DNA of 64,000 nucleotides from Argentina anserina. Taxonomy: Eukaryota > Streptophyta > Magnoliopsida > Rosales > Rosaceae. The stretch covers positions 14,465,001 through 14,529,000 of the forward strand of contig NC_065874.1 in NCBI RefSeq assembly GCF_933775445.1, written 5' to 3'. A model generated the notes under the pieces. It saw nothing but the letters and a program-made list of their open reading frames with translations. It ran no database searches and was not told the origin of the DNA. The position numbers and the translations under genes are program-made. The stretch's first letter is position 1. The number at the start of each line of letters is the position of its first letter. Shown piece by piece: positions 25,262 to 37,583 of this stretch.

Positions 25262-25990
25262 ATGCTAGGCACAGACTGTAGACTTAAGGATTTTCTTTTA
25301 TTTTCAGTTTTCGGAATCAGTCTTGCCACCATTGAGCCACTGACAGGCTCAAATTTCAAGAAATGGAAGGCAAACATAGAGATTTATCTGGGACTCATTG
25401 GTATTGACCAATGTTTGTCTCAAAAGGAACCTGCACCATTAACAGATGAAGTTACTGGTACAGCTAGAGAAAAGGCTGAGGAATGGATAAGGGCAAATAG
25501 GATGACTAAGCTGATTTTGAAGAGAACCATGAGTGATATCATTAGAGGTAGCATTTCTGATGAAGGCACTGCAAAAGATTTTCTTGATAGAATTGAGACT
25601 TTCTACCAAGAGAGTCAGAAAGCAGAGACTAGTCAGCTCTTAAATTTCTTGGTTTCCATGAAATATGGTGGTTCTGGTGGGGTAAGAGAGCATATAATGA
25701 AAATGATCGAGACTGCATCCAAGCTGAAGGATATGAAGATGGCCATTAATGACCAGTTCTTAATGACCAGTTCATAGTGCACCTTGCACTGAATTCCCTA
25801 CCTTCCAAATTCAGCCAATTGAAGATTGCTTACCACACCCAGAAGGACAAATGGAGCCTGAATGAGCTGATTGCTATATGTGTGCAGGAGGACGATTTCC
25901 AAAAGAAGGACATGATTGTGAACCTTATGGGGAAAACCATGGAAATTTAAGGGTAAAAAACCTGTTGTAGACCTCTCTAAACCTAGCACC
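25262..25990 (+). pseudogene. Copia 1 gag, frame-shifted
   Basis: The gag domain reads LTGSNFKKWKANIEIYLGL, then MTKLILKRTMSDIIRGS and FLDRIETFYQESQKAETSQL, typical of Copia capsid proteins. A duplication of the 14-bp segment TTAATGACCAGTTC near 25746-25772 shifts the frame and produces an early stop at about 25777. The expected continuation (IVHLALNSLPSKFSQLK) reads on in another frame to a further TAA at about 25950. The zinc knuckle lies beyond, in the next fragment. Confidence 0.85.
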
Positions 25991-26005
25991 TCATGTACCA
26001 AACCA

Positions 26006-27001
26006 GTGGGGATTACCAAGCCTAAGAAGAGCACTGCTTTTAAGTGTTTCTTCTGCAAACGTGATGGTCATATGAAAAGGGATTGTCTTAAGTATAAGGA
26101 CTGGCTAAAGAAAAGAGGTAACATAGTTTTGTCGGTTGAAATTAATCTGATAAATATTGCACCAAATTCTTGGTGGTTAGATAGTGGTTCACCAATTCAT
26201 GTTTCAAACTCTTTGCAGGGGTTTCTAAGATGGAGGGAACCAACAAAGAGTGAGCAGAGAGTTTGTGTAGGAAATGGGCAGAGAGTAGCAGTAAAAGTTA
26301 TTGGAGTCGTTCGTCTAGCTTTAGGTTTTGGAAAATTTTTGGAATTGAATAATGTCTTTTATATTCCTTCCTTGTCAAGAAATCTTATTTCAGTGAGTCT
26401 TTTGTTAAGAATTGGATATTGTTTTTTCCTCAGTTTGAATGAAATAAAAATTTCCTATCTTTCCAGTTATATTGGCTCTGCTATTTTGGTTGACGATTAT
26501 ATTCAATTGCAATGTTGTAATCCTCAGAATACAATTGTTTTGCTTTTGGATTCAAATGAAACTGTTAATGCCACAGTTGGAGTGAAAAGAAAATTTTGTG
26601 AGAACTCTGCATTTTTATGGCATAAAAGACTTGGACATATTTCTATTGAGAGATTGAAAATTTTGGAAAAACAGCTTCTTTTGCCAGGTCTAGATTACAG
26701 TGATTTTGAAACATGTGTTGAATGCATTAAAGGAAAACTGACTTCTAAAAGAAAGAAGAATGCAACCAGAAGTTCATGTTTATTAGAAATCATTCATACA
26801 GACATTAGTGGACCATTCAGAGATGAAACTATATGTAAAAGTACTTATTTTATAACTTTTATAGATGATATCAGTCGATTTTGCTATGTTTACCTCATGA
26901 GTGATAGACTCCAGTCCTTAGATAAGTTCATAATTTTTAGAACTGAAGTTGAGAAGCAGTTGGGAAAAACCATTAAGATAGTGAGGTCTGATAGAGTATG
27001 A
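26006..27001 (+). pseudogene. Copia 1 zinc knuckle, protease and integrase N-part
   Basis: Holds the CCHC knuckle CFFCKRDGHMKRDC and the aspartic protease active site WWLDSGSPIHVS. The integrase zinc-binding region is WHKRLGHIS...CVECIKGK. The integrase core start HTDISGPF carries the first catalytic Asp. The frame ends at a TGA (26999-27001) just after the second catalytic Asp block (IVRSDR), where related elements have Gly-Gly-Glu; the GG codons have mutated to Val and stop. Confidence 0.9.
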
Positions 27002-27496
27002 GAGTTTTATGGGAAAACAGGACAGTCTGGGCAGCATATGGGGCCATTTTCAAGATATTTGCAAGAACATGGTATAATAGCTCAATACACCACCCCTGGA
27101 ACACCCCAACAAAATGGGGTAGCTGAGAGAAGAAACAAAACCTACCAAAACATGATTAGAAGTATGATGAGAACTTCTAGTCTTCCAAGATATTTGTGGG
27201 GAGAAGCTCTGAAAACTTCCAATTATCTAGGCAATAAAACCCCTAGCAAATCAGTGTCTAGTACTCCATTTGAGTTATGGAATAGAAGAAAACCAAGCTT
27301 CCATCATTTGCATGTTTGGGAATGTAAGGCAGAGGCAAAACCATACATTCTTAATATTAATAAGCTAGACAATATAACTGTGAGTGCATACTTCATTGGT
27401 TATCCTGAGAAGTCCAAGGGTTTTAGGTTCTACTGCCCCAAACACAGACAAATCGAGCTATTTTTCTTGATGAGATGCAACAAATTCAGTATGTGA
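27002..27496 (+). pseudogene. Copia 1 integrase C-part
   Basis: Continues the integrase core. TTPGTPQQNGVAERRNKT contains the catalytic Glu of the DDE triad, followed by LPRYLWGEALKTSNYL and FELWNRRKPSF. It ends in a short frame overlap with the next fragment, which suggests a frame shift at about 27440-27490. Confidence 0.88.
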
Positions 27497-29526
27497 AAGA
27501 TAATAATTTTGAAGAAGAAGCTGCATGTGAAGTTGTTACACAAGCTACTCCAGTTGATTCAATAGATCTATCTGTTGAAACATTAATCATGCCAAGAGTT
27601 CGAGCGTCAGCAATAAATAATCAAAATGTGCAAGAAGATGTTTTTATGGACCAACAGAATCTAGAACAAGCTGAAGCTGAGGTTGCAATTCAAAATGAAC
27701 CAGTAGAACATGCTCAAGTTGTAGCTCAAGAGCAAGTAGAAGTACCACAACAAGTTCTTAGAAGGTCTGTGAGAACTAGAAAGTCTACAATAGACCCATA
27801 TATATTTGAAGAATATTTACATGAGACTGAACATGAAGCTGAGCTTGAACTTATTGAAGGTGATGATCTGTTGAGCTATACACATGCTATGGAGAAAGAG
27901 AATGCAGAAAAGTGGGATGAAGCAATGAGAGCTGAGTTACAATCCATGAGTGATAACCAAGTTTGGGATTTGGTTGAACCAATTAAAAATCATAAGGCTA
28001 TAGGATGCAAGTGGGTTTTCAAAACCAAAAGAAAAGCAGATGGTTCAATAGAGAGACACAAAGCAAGATTAGTTGCAAAAGGTTTCACTCAAAGAGAAGG
28101 AGTTGATTTTAATGAGACATACTCACCAGTTTCAACAAAAGATGTTTTTAGGCTGATCATGGCGCTTGTGGCACACTTTGACATGGAATTGCATCAGATT
28201 GATGTAAAGACTGCTTTCCTAAATGGAGAACTGGAAAAGGAGATATACATGAAGCAACCTGAAGGGTTTATTGCACCAGGTAATGAAAATTTGGTTTGCA
28301 AACTGAATAAATCCATTTATGGGTTAAAATAAGCTTCAAGGCAGTGGTACTTGAAGTTTGATTATGTTGTTAGTTCATATGGTTTTGTTGAAAACTTGGT
28401 TGATGAGTGTGTGTACATGAAGACTAGTGGCATCCATTTCATTTTTCTTGTGTTGTATGTTGATGACATCTTGTTGGCAAGCAACAGTTTGAGTTTACTG
28501 AATCAAACCAAGAAATTTCTATCAATGAATTTTGATATGAAAGATCTTGGTGAGGCTTCTTATGTTCTTGAAATTGAGATTAAAAGAGATAGAAAGAGGT
28601 GTTTGCTTGGCTTATCACAATAGAGTTACATTCAGAAAGTATTGAAGAGGTTTGATATGCAAAATTGCTCAGGTGGTGATGTTCCAATGGTTAAGGGAGA
28701 TAAGTTAACCAAACTGGACTGTGCATTGACTAATTTGGAGAAGAATGAGATGAAGAACAAGCCTTATTCTAGACTTGTTGGGAGCTTAATGTATGCTCAA
28801 GTGTGCACCAGACCTGATTTAGCTTTCTCAGTTGGAATGCTTGCCAGATTTCAATCTAATCCTAGGAATGCGCATTGGGTGGCTGGAAAGAAAGTGTTGA
28901 GATATCTGCAGAAAACCAAACACCATATGCTTGTGTACAGGAGAGTCAAAGACTTGGAGGTTACAGGATATACAGATGCTGACTTTGCTGGGAATTTTCC
29001 ATCATCAAATAAGTCCACTTCAGGCTATGTGTTCTTACTTGCTAGTGGAGCAGTATCATGGAGAAGTGTGAAGCAAGAACTCATTGTAAAATCTACTATG
29101 AAGGCAGAGTATGTTGCAGTCAATCAAGGTGTGTGTCAGGCTTTATGGATGAAGAACTTCTTGCTGCAAACAATGGTTGTGACTTCCATTATTACTAGAC
29201 CCCTGAAAATTTTTTATGATAATACAGGTGCTGTGTATTTCACTAAAAATAACAAAAGGTCTACTAACTCCAAGCATATTGACTTGAAGTACTATATTGC
29301 TAGAGAAAGGGTGAAACGTAAAGATATCATTGTTGAGAATATAAGCACCACATCCCAACTAGCTGATCCTTTCACCAAAGCCTTACCAATTGATGCGTTT
29401 CAAAAGTATGCCAGCAACATTGGTGTCTTAGCTAGTTTGATTGCTAAGAACAGTGGGAGTTTTCGACTGTTCTTAATTTGCTTGTTTACCTTTTGTGTTT
29501 TTGCTTGCTCAAATTTTATGAGTTAA
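27475..29526 (+). pseudogene. Copia 1 reverse transcriptase and RNase H
   Basis: The reverse transcriptase begins after an acidic linker (WDEAMRAELQSMSDNQVW) and includes GCKWVFKTKRKADGS, HQIDVKTAFLNGELE and the catalytic YVDDILLASN. RNase H follows, with GYTDADFAGN and STSGYVFLLASGAVSW, and the Copia terminus LADPFTKALP. Two in-frame stops break it: TAA at about 28330 (usual Gln in YGLKQA) and TAG at 28621. It is read in three segments (27475-28332, 28351-28623, 28642-29526). The C-terminal extension after the RNase H has a hydrophobic run of no known role. Confidence 0.92.
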
Positions 29527-30106
29527 AGACTTCAGTTTTGTCTCATGAGAGTTGATTTTATTACAAAATGAAGTTTCCAGCAGATCTTGATTTTATTAAC
29601 TTGTTGCAGCTTATGATTGCTCACTAATTTTTGTGTTTTGAGTTTTCATGTGATTGACATTTTGCTATACTCTTGCATACACGTGAAAATAGCTATTGTT
29701 TCCAGCTTACAGGTCATTTGCAGCTGAGATGACATCAAGAACATTACAGTTTTGAGAAACACATCTTGGTTCATGATTATTTAAAGATATTGTATTTACT
29801 CGAGGACCATTGCATTACTTATTATTATTTTGATACATTATGAAACATTAATGCATATTAAGGCATGTTATTGTTGGTGGTTCATGTGATATGTAATTGC
29901 AGCTTTTGTAGTTATACAAGTCTTGCATTCTGTTGAAAGTATAGTTCTTGTATAACTCTTCAGTTATGATTGCATATTGACAGAACCTTGAATTGGATTA
30001 ATTTTAAGTAATGTTTTCAATACATGTGCGCTAAAGAAATTATTGCTATATCTGAATTAATGACATTCTTGTTGAGTGAGTTTGATGATATGTCCAAGTG
30101 GGAGAA

Positions 30107-30618
30107 TGTAAGATTAATATGGACATTATCATCTAACTTAATCAAGATCTTGACAACTTGTCATATACAAGCAGATTAAGCAATGTGAAATCAATCAACT
30201 TAAATACCAGTTCCTTAAACATTGGTATCACAATGTATAAGGTAATGATCCATTATAATATGCTGACATATCAGTCTAAATGACATACATTAGGAAAATA
30301 TGATTCTAGGCTTATTAGTTTCCTTTATGGGAGGACACTAAACCTAAGTCACTCATATATATAAACTGGTCCCCGCACCCTCACTCTTTACCAACAATAC
30401 AATATTAGTCCCATAGAGATATAGAGAGAGTGAGAAGTGTAGAAGATCAGTTTAGATCCAAATGGCTTCATTTGCAGGTTGTTATCTTAGTTAATAACAT
30501 TCTTTATATTTCCATTGTTCATGTACTTCATTGCATGTTTGTTATACATTGTTTGTGTCTATTATTCTTGTGTGGTTGTATCTTATGATCAATGGATCAT
30601 GGATATTAGAATATTACA
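30107..30618 (+). repeat. Copia 1 3' LTR
   Basis: 512-bp LTR with the same TG...CA ends as its partner. It has a 2-bp insertion (TTTGTGTC) and 14 substitutions relative to the 5' copy by eye. Confidence 0.95.
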
Positions 30619-30623
30619 TTAAG

Positions 30624-31350
30624 AACATTTCTTTCATATGCTGATGAACAAAAGCGATTTATAATGTTAGGTTGATTAACGAGGTTAACTGAGTTTAGGG
30701 GCTGTTATGTTGACTAGGCCAAAAGTGCCAAATGTCAAAACCTAAAAGGGAGACGGAGAAGGGAATAGAGAATTGGGGGAATTTCTCGAAAAACAACGTG
30801 GCAATATCCAGTAGTCCTCTTTACCTTTTATATTTTAACACATATTTATTATAATAAAATTATAATTTTACACATAATTATTATTTGTGAAATGACATTC
30901 ATAGATATTGATAATTTTTTTACCACTAAATATTGTTATGTAGTTCTCCAAAATGACCAAAAAAATCTGCGAATTGGGGATAAAAGATTTTCTCCCGTAT
31001 AGACATATAATTATCCACTTGTATTAATAAATTCGGGAATATCATTTATACTTGTAAAAAACATCCAAAACGTGTCATTATTGTGCGGCTGTGCCGACCA
31101 ACTTTAATTTACCCACTGCCCCACTCAATGCACACCTCCTCAATTACTGCCATGTGTATGTTTTTTGTTTAGAGAAGACCATGTGTCCATGTTAACCATG
31201 GTTAAATCTTGGATATTAATAAAATTATAATATTAATATAAAAGATATATAATAATTTTGAATATAAACTCTATCTCTCTTTTCTGAAAATCTCCCCAAT
31301 CTCTCAGCTTTTGAATCATGCTCAATAAAAATTGGGTGTTATTAAATGTA
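30624..31350. other. Spacer between two Copia elements
   Basis: AT-rich sequence with no gene. I see no transposon ends in it. The two Copia elements are separate insertions, as shown by their different LTRs and target duplications. Confidence 0.5.
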
Positions 31351-31355
31351 CCAAG

Positions 31356-31850
31356 TGTTGGAGAATTTATGGGTAAAAATGAATTGTGAAGATGGAACAA
31401 ACCAAACAAACGTGTCTTTTGGAACGAAAGGACACGACTTCTGGGTTTCAACTAAAGTGAATGGTCATACCCTTTCAAAGCATCACCAATCCTCTATATA
31501 AGGATGACAAACCCAAGCAGATGGTTAATTAATTTTCTCCTCTATCTTCTTTTCTGTTTTAGGAGATTGCAATAAGAAAGCCTCTATCAAAATCAACAAG
31601 TCAGTTTCTTTGTTTTCAATCTTTTTGATTTCAATTTAATTGAAATTGATATTACTGTGTTCATAGAATTGAAATTGTGTTCTTCAAATTCATTTTATAG
31701 TTGTAATATTACTGTATTTATAGAATTGGAATTGGGTTCTTAAAAACTCAATTTACTGCTGTAATTAGAAGTATAAATCAAAGGCTATTTTATACAACAT
31801 CTTGTGTTGATTAAGTTGATTCCATTACTTATTGAACTTGTGTTTTAACA
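31356..31850 (+). repeat. Copia 2 5' LTR, with 131-bp internal deletion
   Basis: 495 bp. It is colinear with the 3' LTR except for the missing segment after CTTCTTTTCT at about 31555, which corresponds to about 36686-36816 of the 3' copy. Confidence 0.93.
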
Positions 31851-31878
31851 ATCTAAAACAGAAATTCTATTTGTTGAA

Positions 31879-32505
31879 ATGGATCAACCTGCTGCTGTTG
31901 GTGTTAAGAACCACATTGAGAAGCCTTTTGTGTTCAAAGGTGTGGATTTCAAAAGATGGCAGCAAAAGATGTTGTTTTATCTAACAACGTTGAACTTGGC
32001 ACAAGTGATTACATCTGAGGCTCCTGAATTGCCAGCAGAGGGTGATATCCCTGATGCAACTATGAAAGCTGTTGAAACTTGGGAGCATAACGAATTTATG
32101 TGTAAGAATTACATCCTGGATGCATTAGATGATTCTTTGTATGATGTTTATTCTACATTCAAAACTGTAAAAGAGCTGTGGGATTCTTTGGATAAGAAAT
32201 ACAAGTCTGAAGTTGCAAGTGCCAAGAAATTTGTTGTTGGAAAATTTCTGAATTGTAAGATGAGTGATGCCAAGTCTGTGGTGAAGCAAGTGGAAGAACT
32301 CCAGATTACTGCTCATGAATTAGTTGCTGAAGGTATGGGACTCAATGAGACTTTTCTTGTTGCTTCCATTATTGAAAAGTTGCCTCCCTCTTGGAAGGAT
32401 TTTAAGATTTATCTCAAGCGCCTATCTGAAGAGATGAACCTTGAGCAATTGATTCTTAAGCTTCGTGTGGAGGAAGAGAATCGAAATAATGAAAAATTTG
32501 ATTAG
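31879..32505 (+). pseudogene. Copia 2 gag (UBN2-type)
   Basis: 208 codons from ATG 31879. The gag core contains FKGVDFKRWQQKMLFYLTTL, ILDALDDSLYDVYSTFKTVK and LWDSLDKKYKSEVASAKKF, the typical Copia (UBN2) capsid signature. It ends at TAG 32503-32505, before the nucleocapsid region, which continues in frame after the stop. This stop may have arisen by mutation. Confidence 0.92.
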
Positions 32506-33123
32506 TCCTCAATGGAAGTAAAAGCCAATGTGATTGAAGGCAGTACTTCTAGGTCCAAGTTTTCTCACAATCAGAAGAAGGGAAAAGATAATGCCAAGAG
32601 AGCACTTACTGCCCCAAAAGCTGTTATGTTCAAAAAGAAAATTCAAGGTGCATGTTGGGTGTGCGGGAAGCCTGGTCATAAAGCTATGGATTGTCGCCAC
32701 AAGAAGGACAAGCCTGCTGAAAATAAAAATCAGGCAAACATGGCAGAAGACCAATTTATTGTTGTTGTATCTGAAGTAAATTTGATGACCAATAACAATG
32801 ATTGGTGGATTGACACATGTGCATCAAGACATGTGTGTGCTGAAAGGAGCATGTTTATAACATATGTGCAAGGATCTGGTGGAGAGAACCTTTATATAGG
32901 AAACTAGCACTGCTGCAGTTGAAGAAAAAGGAAAAGTGATATTGAAACTCACTTCTGGAAAAGAACTTGCACTCACCAATGTGTTCCATGCTCCTGAGAT
33001 TAGAAAAAATCTGATTTCTAGTTCTCTTCTTATCAACAAAGGCTTTAAGTTAGTCTTTGAATCTGATAATTTGTACTCACCAAGGGTGGGATATATGTAG
33101 GAAAAGGTTATCTTTCTGAGGGG
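32506..33123 (+). pseudogene. Copia 2 nucleocapsid and protease region
   Basis: Contains the CCHC knuckle CWVCGKPGHKAMDC and the protease motif WWIDTCASRHVC. The usual catalytic triad is Asp-Thr-Gly; here Gly is replaced by Cys, which should disable the protease. The frame is lost after GENLYIGN near 32907, and the rest (EEKGKVILKLTSGKELALTN) reads in another frame with a further stop near 33100. Confidence 0.88.
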
Positions 33124-33156
33124 TTGTTCAAACTCAATGTAATTCCTATTGTTGAT

Positions 33157-33205
<49 letters not shown>

Positions 33206-35877
33206 CAGGCAATAGCACTGCTTCTATTTACTTCCTTGATTCAGTTGATTTATGGCATGAAAGATTAGGTCATGTGAATTATCGTTCTCTAAACAGGATG
33301 ATAAACTTGGGTTTGTTACCAAAATGCAAGCCTAAGTTAGAATGCATATCAAACAGCAGAAATAATGCTGATAAGCATAAATGTGAAGTCTGTATTGAAT
33401 CAAAATATGCAAGGCACTCTTACAAATCTGTTGAAAAATCAAATGAAGTGCTTGGACTGATTCATAGTGATCTTTGTGACTTCCAATCAACTCCAAGTAG
33501 ATCTGGAAAGAATTATTATATTACTTTCATCGATGATTGTAGCAAATTTTGCTATGTCTATTTAATAACAAGTAAAGATGAAGCTTTAAGTATGTTTAAG
33601 ATATATAAAGCTGAAGTTGAAAATCAATTAGACAAGAAGATAAAAATACTGAGATCAGATCATGGTGGAGAATATATATCAAATGAATTCTCTGAATTTT
33701 GTTCTACACATGGAATTATTCATCAAACAACATCACCCTACACTCCAATGCAAAATGGAGTTGCTGAGCGTAAGAACAGAACTCTCAAAGAAATGATGAA
33801 TTCCATGTTGAACAATTCAAGTGCTCCACAAAGTTTATGGGGTGAAGCTCTATTATATGCAAACTCAATATTGAATAAAATTCCTCTTAAAAGGAATGAT
33901 CAGTCCCCATATGAAATCTGGAAAGGAATGCCACCTTCATATAAAACCATGAAAGTGTGGAGTTGTCTTGCAAAAGTGAGAGTTCCTCCTCTAAAAATGC
34001 AAACGGTTGGACCTAAAACAGTAGACTGTGTATATATTGGACTTACAATTAATAGTGCAGCAAATAGATTTTTAGTTCACAAATCTGGAAATGAAGAATT
34101 GCATGTGAACACGATTCTTGAGTCTAATGAAGCTGAATTCTTTGAGGATATATTTCCATACAAAGATAGATTAAGTACTCCAAAGAAAAGAGTACATGAA
34201 GATTCAAATACACAGAAAAATAATAACAATGCTTCTACGTCAAAGGTTCAAAACCAAGAATTAGAACCAAGAAGAAGCAAAAGAGCAAGGGTTGCAAAAG
34301 ACTTTGGTCCGGATTTTGTGGCTCTTACTGAACAAGAACCTCAAACATATAAGGCTGCAATGGCATCTGCAGAAGCACCTTATTGGAAGGAAGCAATCCA
34401 AAGTGAAGTGGAATCCATTATGAATAACCATACATGGGAGTTGGTTGATTTACCACCTGGATGTAAACCAATTGGTTATAAATGGATATTCAAAAAGAAA
34501 TTAAAACCAAATGGTTCCATAGATAAATATAAAGCAAGACTAGTCGCAAAAGGTTTTCGACAAAAAGAAGATCTTGATTTCTTTGACACCTATTCTCCGG
34601 TCACTCGAATTACTTCCATTCGAATGTTAATAGCAATTGCTGCTATATATGATCTTGAAATACACCAGATGGATGTCAAAACGACATTCTTAAATAGAGA
34701 ATTAGAGGAAGAAATCTATATGAATCAACCCGAAGGCTTCATTGTTAAAGGGCAAGAGAAGAAAGTCTGTAAACTTGTTAAATCGTTATATGGACTTAAA
34801 CAAGCCCCAAAACAATGGCATGAGAAGTTTGATTATACAATGATATCTGCTGGATTCAAAATAAACGAGTGTGATAAATGTGTTTATATCAAGCAAACTA
34901 AAAATGCTTGCATCATTGTATGTTTATACGTGGATGACATGTTGATAATGGGAACTAACAAGGACATTATCAACTCCACAAAGAAGATGCTCAGTTCCAA
35001 ATTTGAAATGAAAGATATGGAATTAGCATATTTAATCCTTGGAGTGAGAATTAAAAGAGATAGTAATGGCTATACACTCAATCAATCTCATTATGTGGAG
35101 AAAGTACTAAAGAAATTTGGACACTATGATGATAAAACGATGATGACTCCATTTGATCCAACATGTAAGCTTGCAAAGAATAATGGTGAAAGTGTGTCTC
35201 AATTAGAATACACACAAATAATAGGAAGCTTGATGTACATTAAGAATTGTACAAGACCAGATTTGGCTTATTATATAACTCGATTAAGTCGATATTCAAG
35301 CAATCCTAATAAAGACCATTGGCATGATTTGATAAGAGTACTAAGGTACTTAAAGTATAAAATGAACTACGGTCTATATTATACAAAATATCCTCCTGTT
35401 TTGGAATGATATAGTGATGCAAATTGGATTTCGGGTAGCACAGAAAGTAAGTCCACAAGTGGTTATGTGTTTACACTTGGTGGAGGAGCCGTGTCATGGA
35501 AGTCATCCAAACAAACTTGTATAGCACGATCTACAATGGAATTAGAATTCTTTGCCATGGATACAGCTGCCGAAGAAGCCGAATAGCTTAGAAATTTTGT
35601 TGAAGATATTCCATTGTGGCCTAAGCCTCTAACACCCCTTTGTATACATTGTGATAATATGGCTGCCTTACATAGAGCCAAAAACAAAATATACAATGGG
35701 AAACCTAGGCATATAAGGCGAAGACATGCTACAATACGACAATTGCTCTCCAATGGAGTAATAGCATTGGACTACATCAAATCAAAGGAAAATTTAGCCG
35801 ATCCTTTGACCAAAGGCCTACCTAAAGAGCAAGTCGTATTAACATCGAGGGGAATGGATCTCAAGCCAATACAATGA
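33124..35877 (+). pseudogene. Copia 2 integrase, reverse transcriptase and RNase H
   Basis: A long open stretch (33124-35409, 761 codons). Integrase comes first: [19 protein letters not shown], then [17 protein letters not shown] and [10 protein letters not shown] carrying the DDE residues. Reverse transcriptase follows, with [15 protein letters not shown] and catalytic [10 protein letters not shown]. RNase H begins after a TGA at 35407-35409 ([10 protein letters not shown] continues), with another stop (TAG 35584) where related elements have Trp in AEWLRN. It ends LADPLTKGLPKEQV. Near the N-terminus a (AAT)15 run encodes 15 consecutive Asn. This is the better-preserved of the two Copia pol regions. 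Confidence 0.93.
33160..33204 (+). repeat. (AAT)15 microsatellite coding poly-Asn
   Basis: Fifteen perfect AAT triplets in frame with the Copia 2 pol reading frame, upstream of the integrase zinc-binding domain. Confidence 0.98.
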
Positions 35878-36485
35878 ATCATTACTTGGCGGAAACCTAA
35901 CCTAGCAACATTGGAGATCCCATGGTCTAGGTTCAATAGGCAAACTGGTTAAGGAAGATTCAAAAGCATGACACACATGTGCCCATTCCTATGATGTAAC
36001 AATGTGTGTAATCCGTTGACGATTAAGGGATGAATATTAATTTATTCTTAATAATACTAATAACTTTCTAAAGTGGGATAGAACGGACTATTCTTAATTA
36101 GCATTACCTATATGAGAGTGATGTGGGTCGCATCCATGAGAATTGATATGGCTAAATTCTCTAGAGCTCTCATGAAGTCGGGATTTGTTCAGGACCAAAA
36201 TGAACACAACCGTATAAATTCGAAATGTGAAGATGATATATGTGTGATACTTATTGTCTCGTATTACTACCAAACAGTGAACAGTTCAAGATGGAAAATT
36301 TCACTGTTTCACTAGGTAATACCGATAAGTTATCACTAGGAATGGTTCAAGTCCAAAAGACACCATTTCCGACGCATATTGATTCTATTTTCTCTGAAAT
36401 GACGTTAAGTTACGACGACTAATATGTAGCTTATTTTCTATTCAAATGTGGGGTATTTCTGATTTGAATAGAAAATGTGGGGTAT
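35878..36485 (+). other. Copia 2 3' internal noncoding region
   Basis: About 600 bp between the RNase H end and the 3' LTR. It contains no convincing gene. A near-duplicate AAATGTGGGGTAT occurs at about 36444 and 36472, the latter directly before the 3' LTR and therefore the likely polypurine tract. Confidence 0.6.
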
Positions 36486-37111
36486 TGTTGGAGAATTTCT
36501 GGGTAAAAATGAATTGTGAAGATGGAACAAACCAAACAAACGTGTCTTTTGGAACGAAAAGACACGACTTCTGGGTTTCAACTAAAGTGAATGGTCATAC
36601 ACTTTCAAAGCATCACCAATCCTCTATATAAGGATGACAAACCCAAGCAGATGGTTAATTAATTTTCTCTTCTCTCTTCTTTTCTCAATATTTCTGAGAA
36701 ACACAAAGTACAATTTGCCAGGGATTCAATTGAAGTTCTTCGATTGAATTCGATAGTTGTATCCTGCAAGACAGACGTCCAAAGATCTACAAGCACAAGT
36801 GTAGGGGCGAATTTCTGTTTTAGGAGATTGCAACAAGCAAGCCTCTATCAAAATCAACAAGTCAGTTTCTTTGTTTTCAATCTTTTTGATTTCAGTTTAA
36901 TTGAAATTGATATTACTGTATTCATAGAATTGAAATTGTGTTCTTCAAATTCATTTTATAGTTGTAATATTACTGTATTTATAGAATTGGAATTGGGTTC
37001 TTAAAAACTCAATTTACTGTTGTAATTAGAAGTATAAATGAAAGGCTATTTTATACAACATCTTGTGTTGATTAAGTTGATTCCATTACTTACTGAACTT
37101 GTGTTCTAACA
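36486..37111 (+). repeat. Copia 2 3' LTR
   Basis: 626-bp LTR with TGTTGG start and TAACA end. It retains the 131 bp absent from the 5' copy. A TATA-like CTCTATATAAGG lies near 36620. Confidence 0.95.
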
Positions 37112-37583
37112 CCAAGCAAATCCTTTAGTACAATTACTAAAGACACTAACTTTCCCATAATATCCTTCTCGGTGTATAACTTAATTATATACACAAAACC
37201 CCCTTCTTGTACCCATCAAGATTTTCGAACACGGGGTGCATGATTCACACCCAGCAAAACTCATACCAGCCTCTTTGAAGAACTCGTACTGGCCTCTTTG
37301 ATAGAAACCATAATTGCAATCACAAGTGTGTGAATATCATATGTATAAACACAATTGCAACCGCTCTCCCATTATGAATACGTGTGCCATCTGTTAGTTA
37401 TTGATTCAAAATTGTAGGGAAATCTTGAAGAGGTTGAGGAGCATATTTGCTCAAGGCCAAGGGGTGGGCAAGAACATAAATTTCTTGTATGTATAAAGGT
37501 TACTGCACCAAATCAATTTGCCCCAAACACAAAAATCATTTCCCAGTTCTTCTCACAAGGAGAGGAAAACGGATAGTGAGTCA

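Larger units (their letters stand above)
23590..30618 (+). mobile_element. Ty1/Copia LTR retrotransposon 1, full-length but broken
   Basis: Two LTRs (23590-24099 and 30107-30618) both begin TGTAAGATTA and end ATATTACA, and the element is flanked by a perfect 5-bp duplication TTAAG (23585-23589 and 30619-30623). A TGGTATCAGAGC primer-binding site lies at the 5' LTR edge and a purine tract (GTGGGAGAA) precedes the 3' LTR. The domain order gag, protease, integrase, reverse transcriptase, RNase H on + is that of Copia. By eye the LTRs differ at 14 substitutions and one 2-bp indel over about 510 bp (about 2.8%), so insertion was geologically recent. Several stops and at least one frame shift interrupt the polyprotein. 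Confidence 0.96.
31356..37111 (+). mobile_element. Ty1/Copia LTR retrotransposon 2, full-length but broken
   Basis: LTRs at 31356-31850 and 36486-37111 begin TGTTGGAGAATTT and end TAACA. A perfect 5-bp duplication CCAAG flanks the element (31351-31355 and 37112-37116). The 5' LTR is 131 bp shorter: a segment bounded by TTTCT microhomology is missing at about 31555. Excluding that gap the LTRs differ at about 13 sites (about 2.6%). Gag starts only 28 bp after the 5' LTR and no standard primer-binding site is visible, so the leader has probably been lost. Domain order is gag, protease, integrase, reverse transcriptase, RNase H. Confidence 0.95.

Noticed and set aside
31351..37116. A possible host gene made from the long 761-codon frame
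   Set aside because: Integrase, reverse transcriptase and RNase H motifs, paired LTRs and the CCAAG target duplication identify it as a Copia polyprotein.
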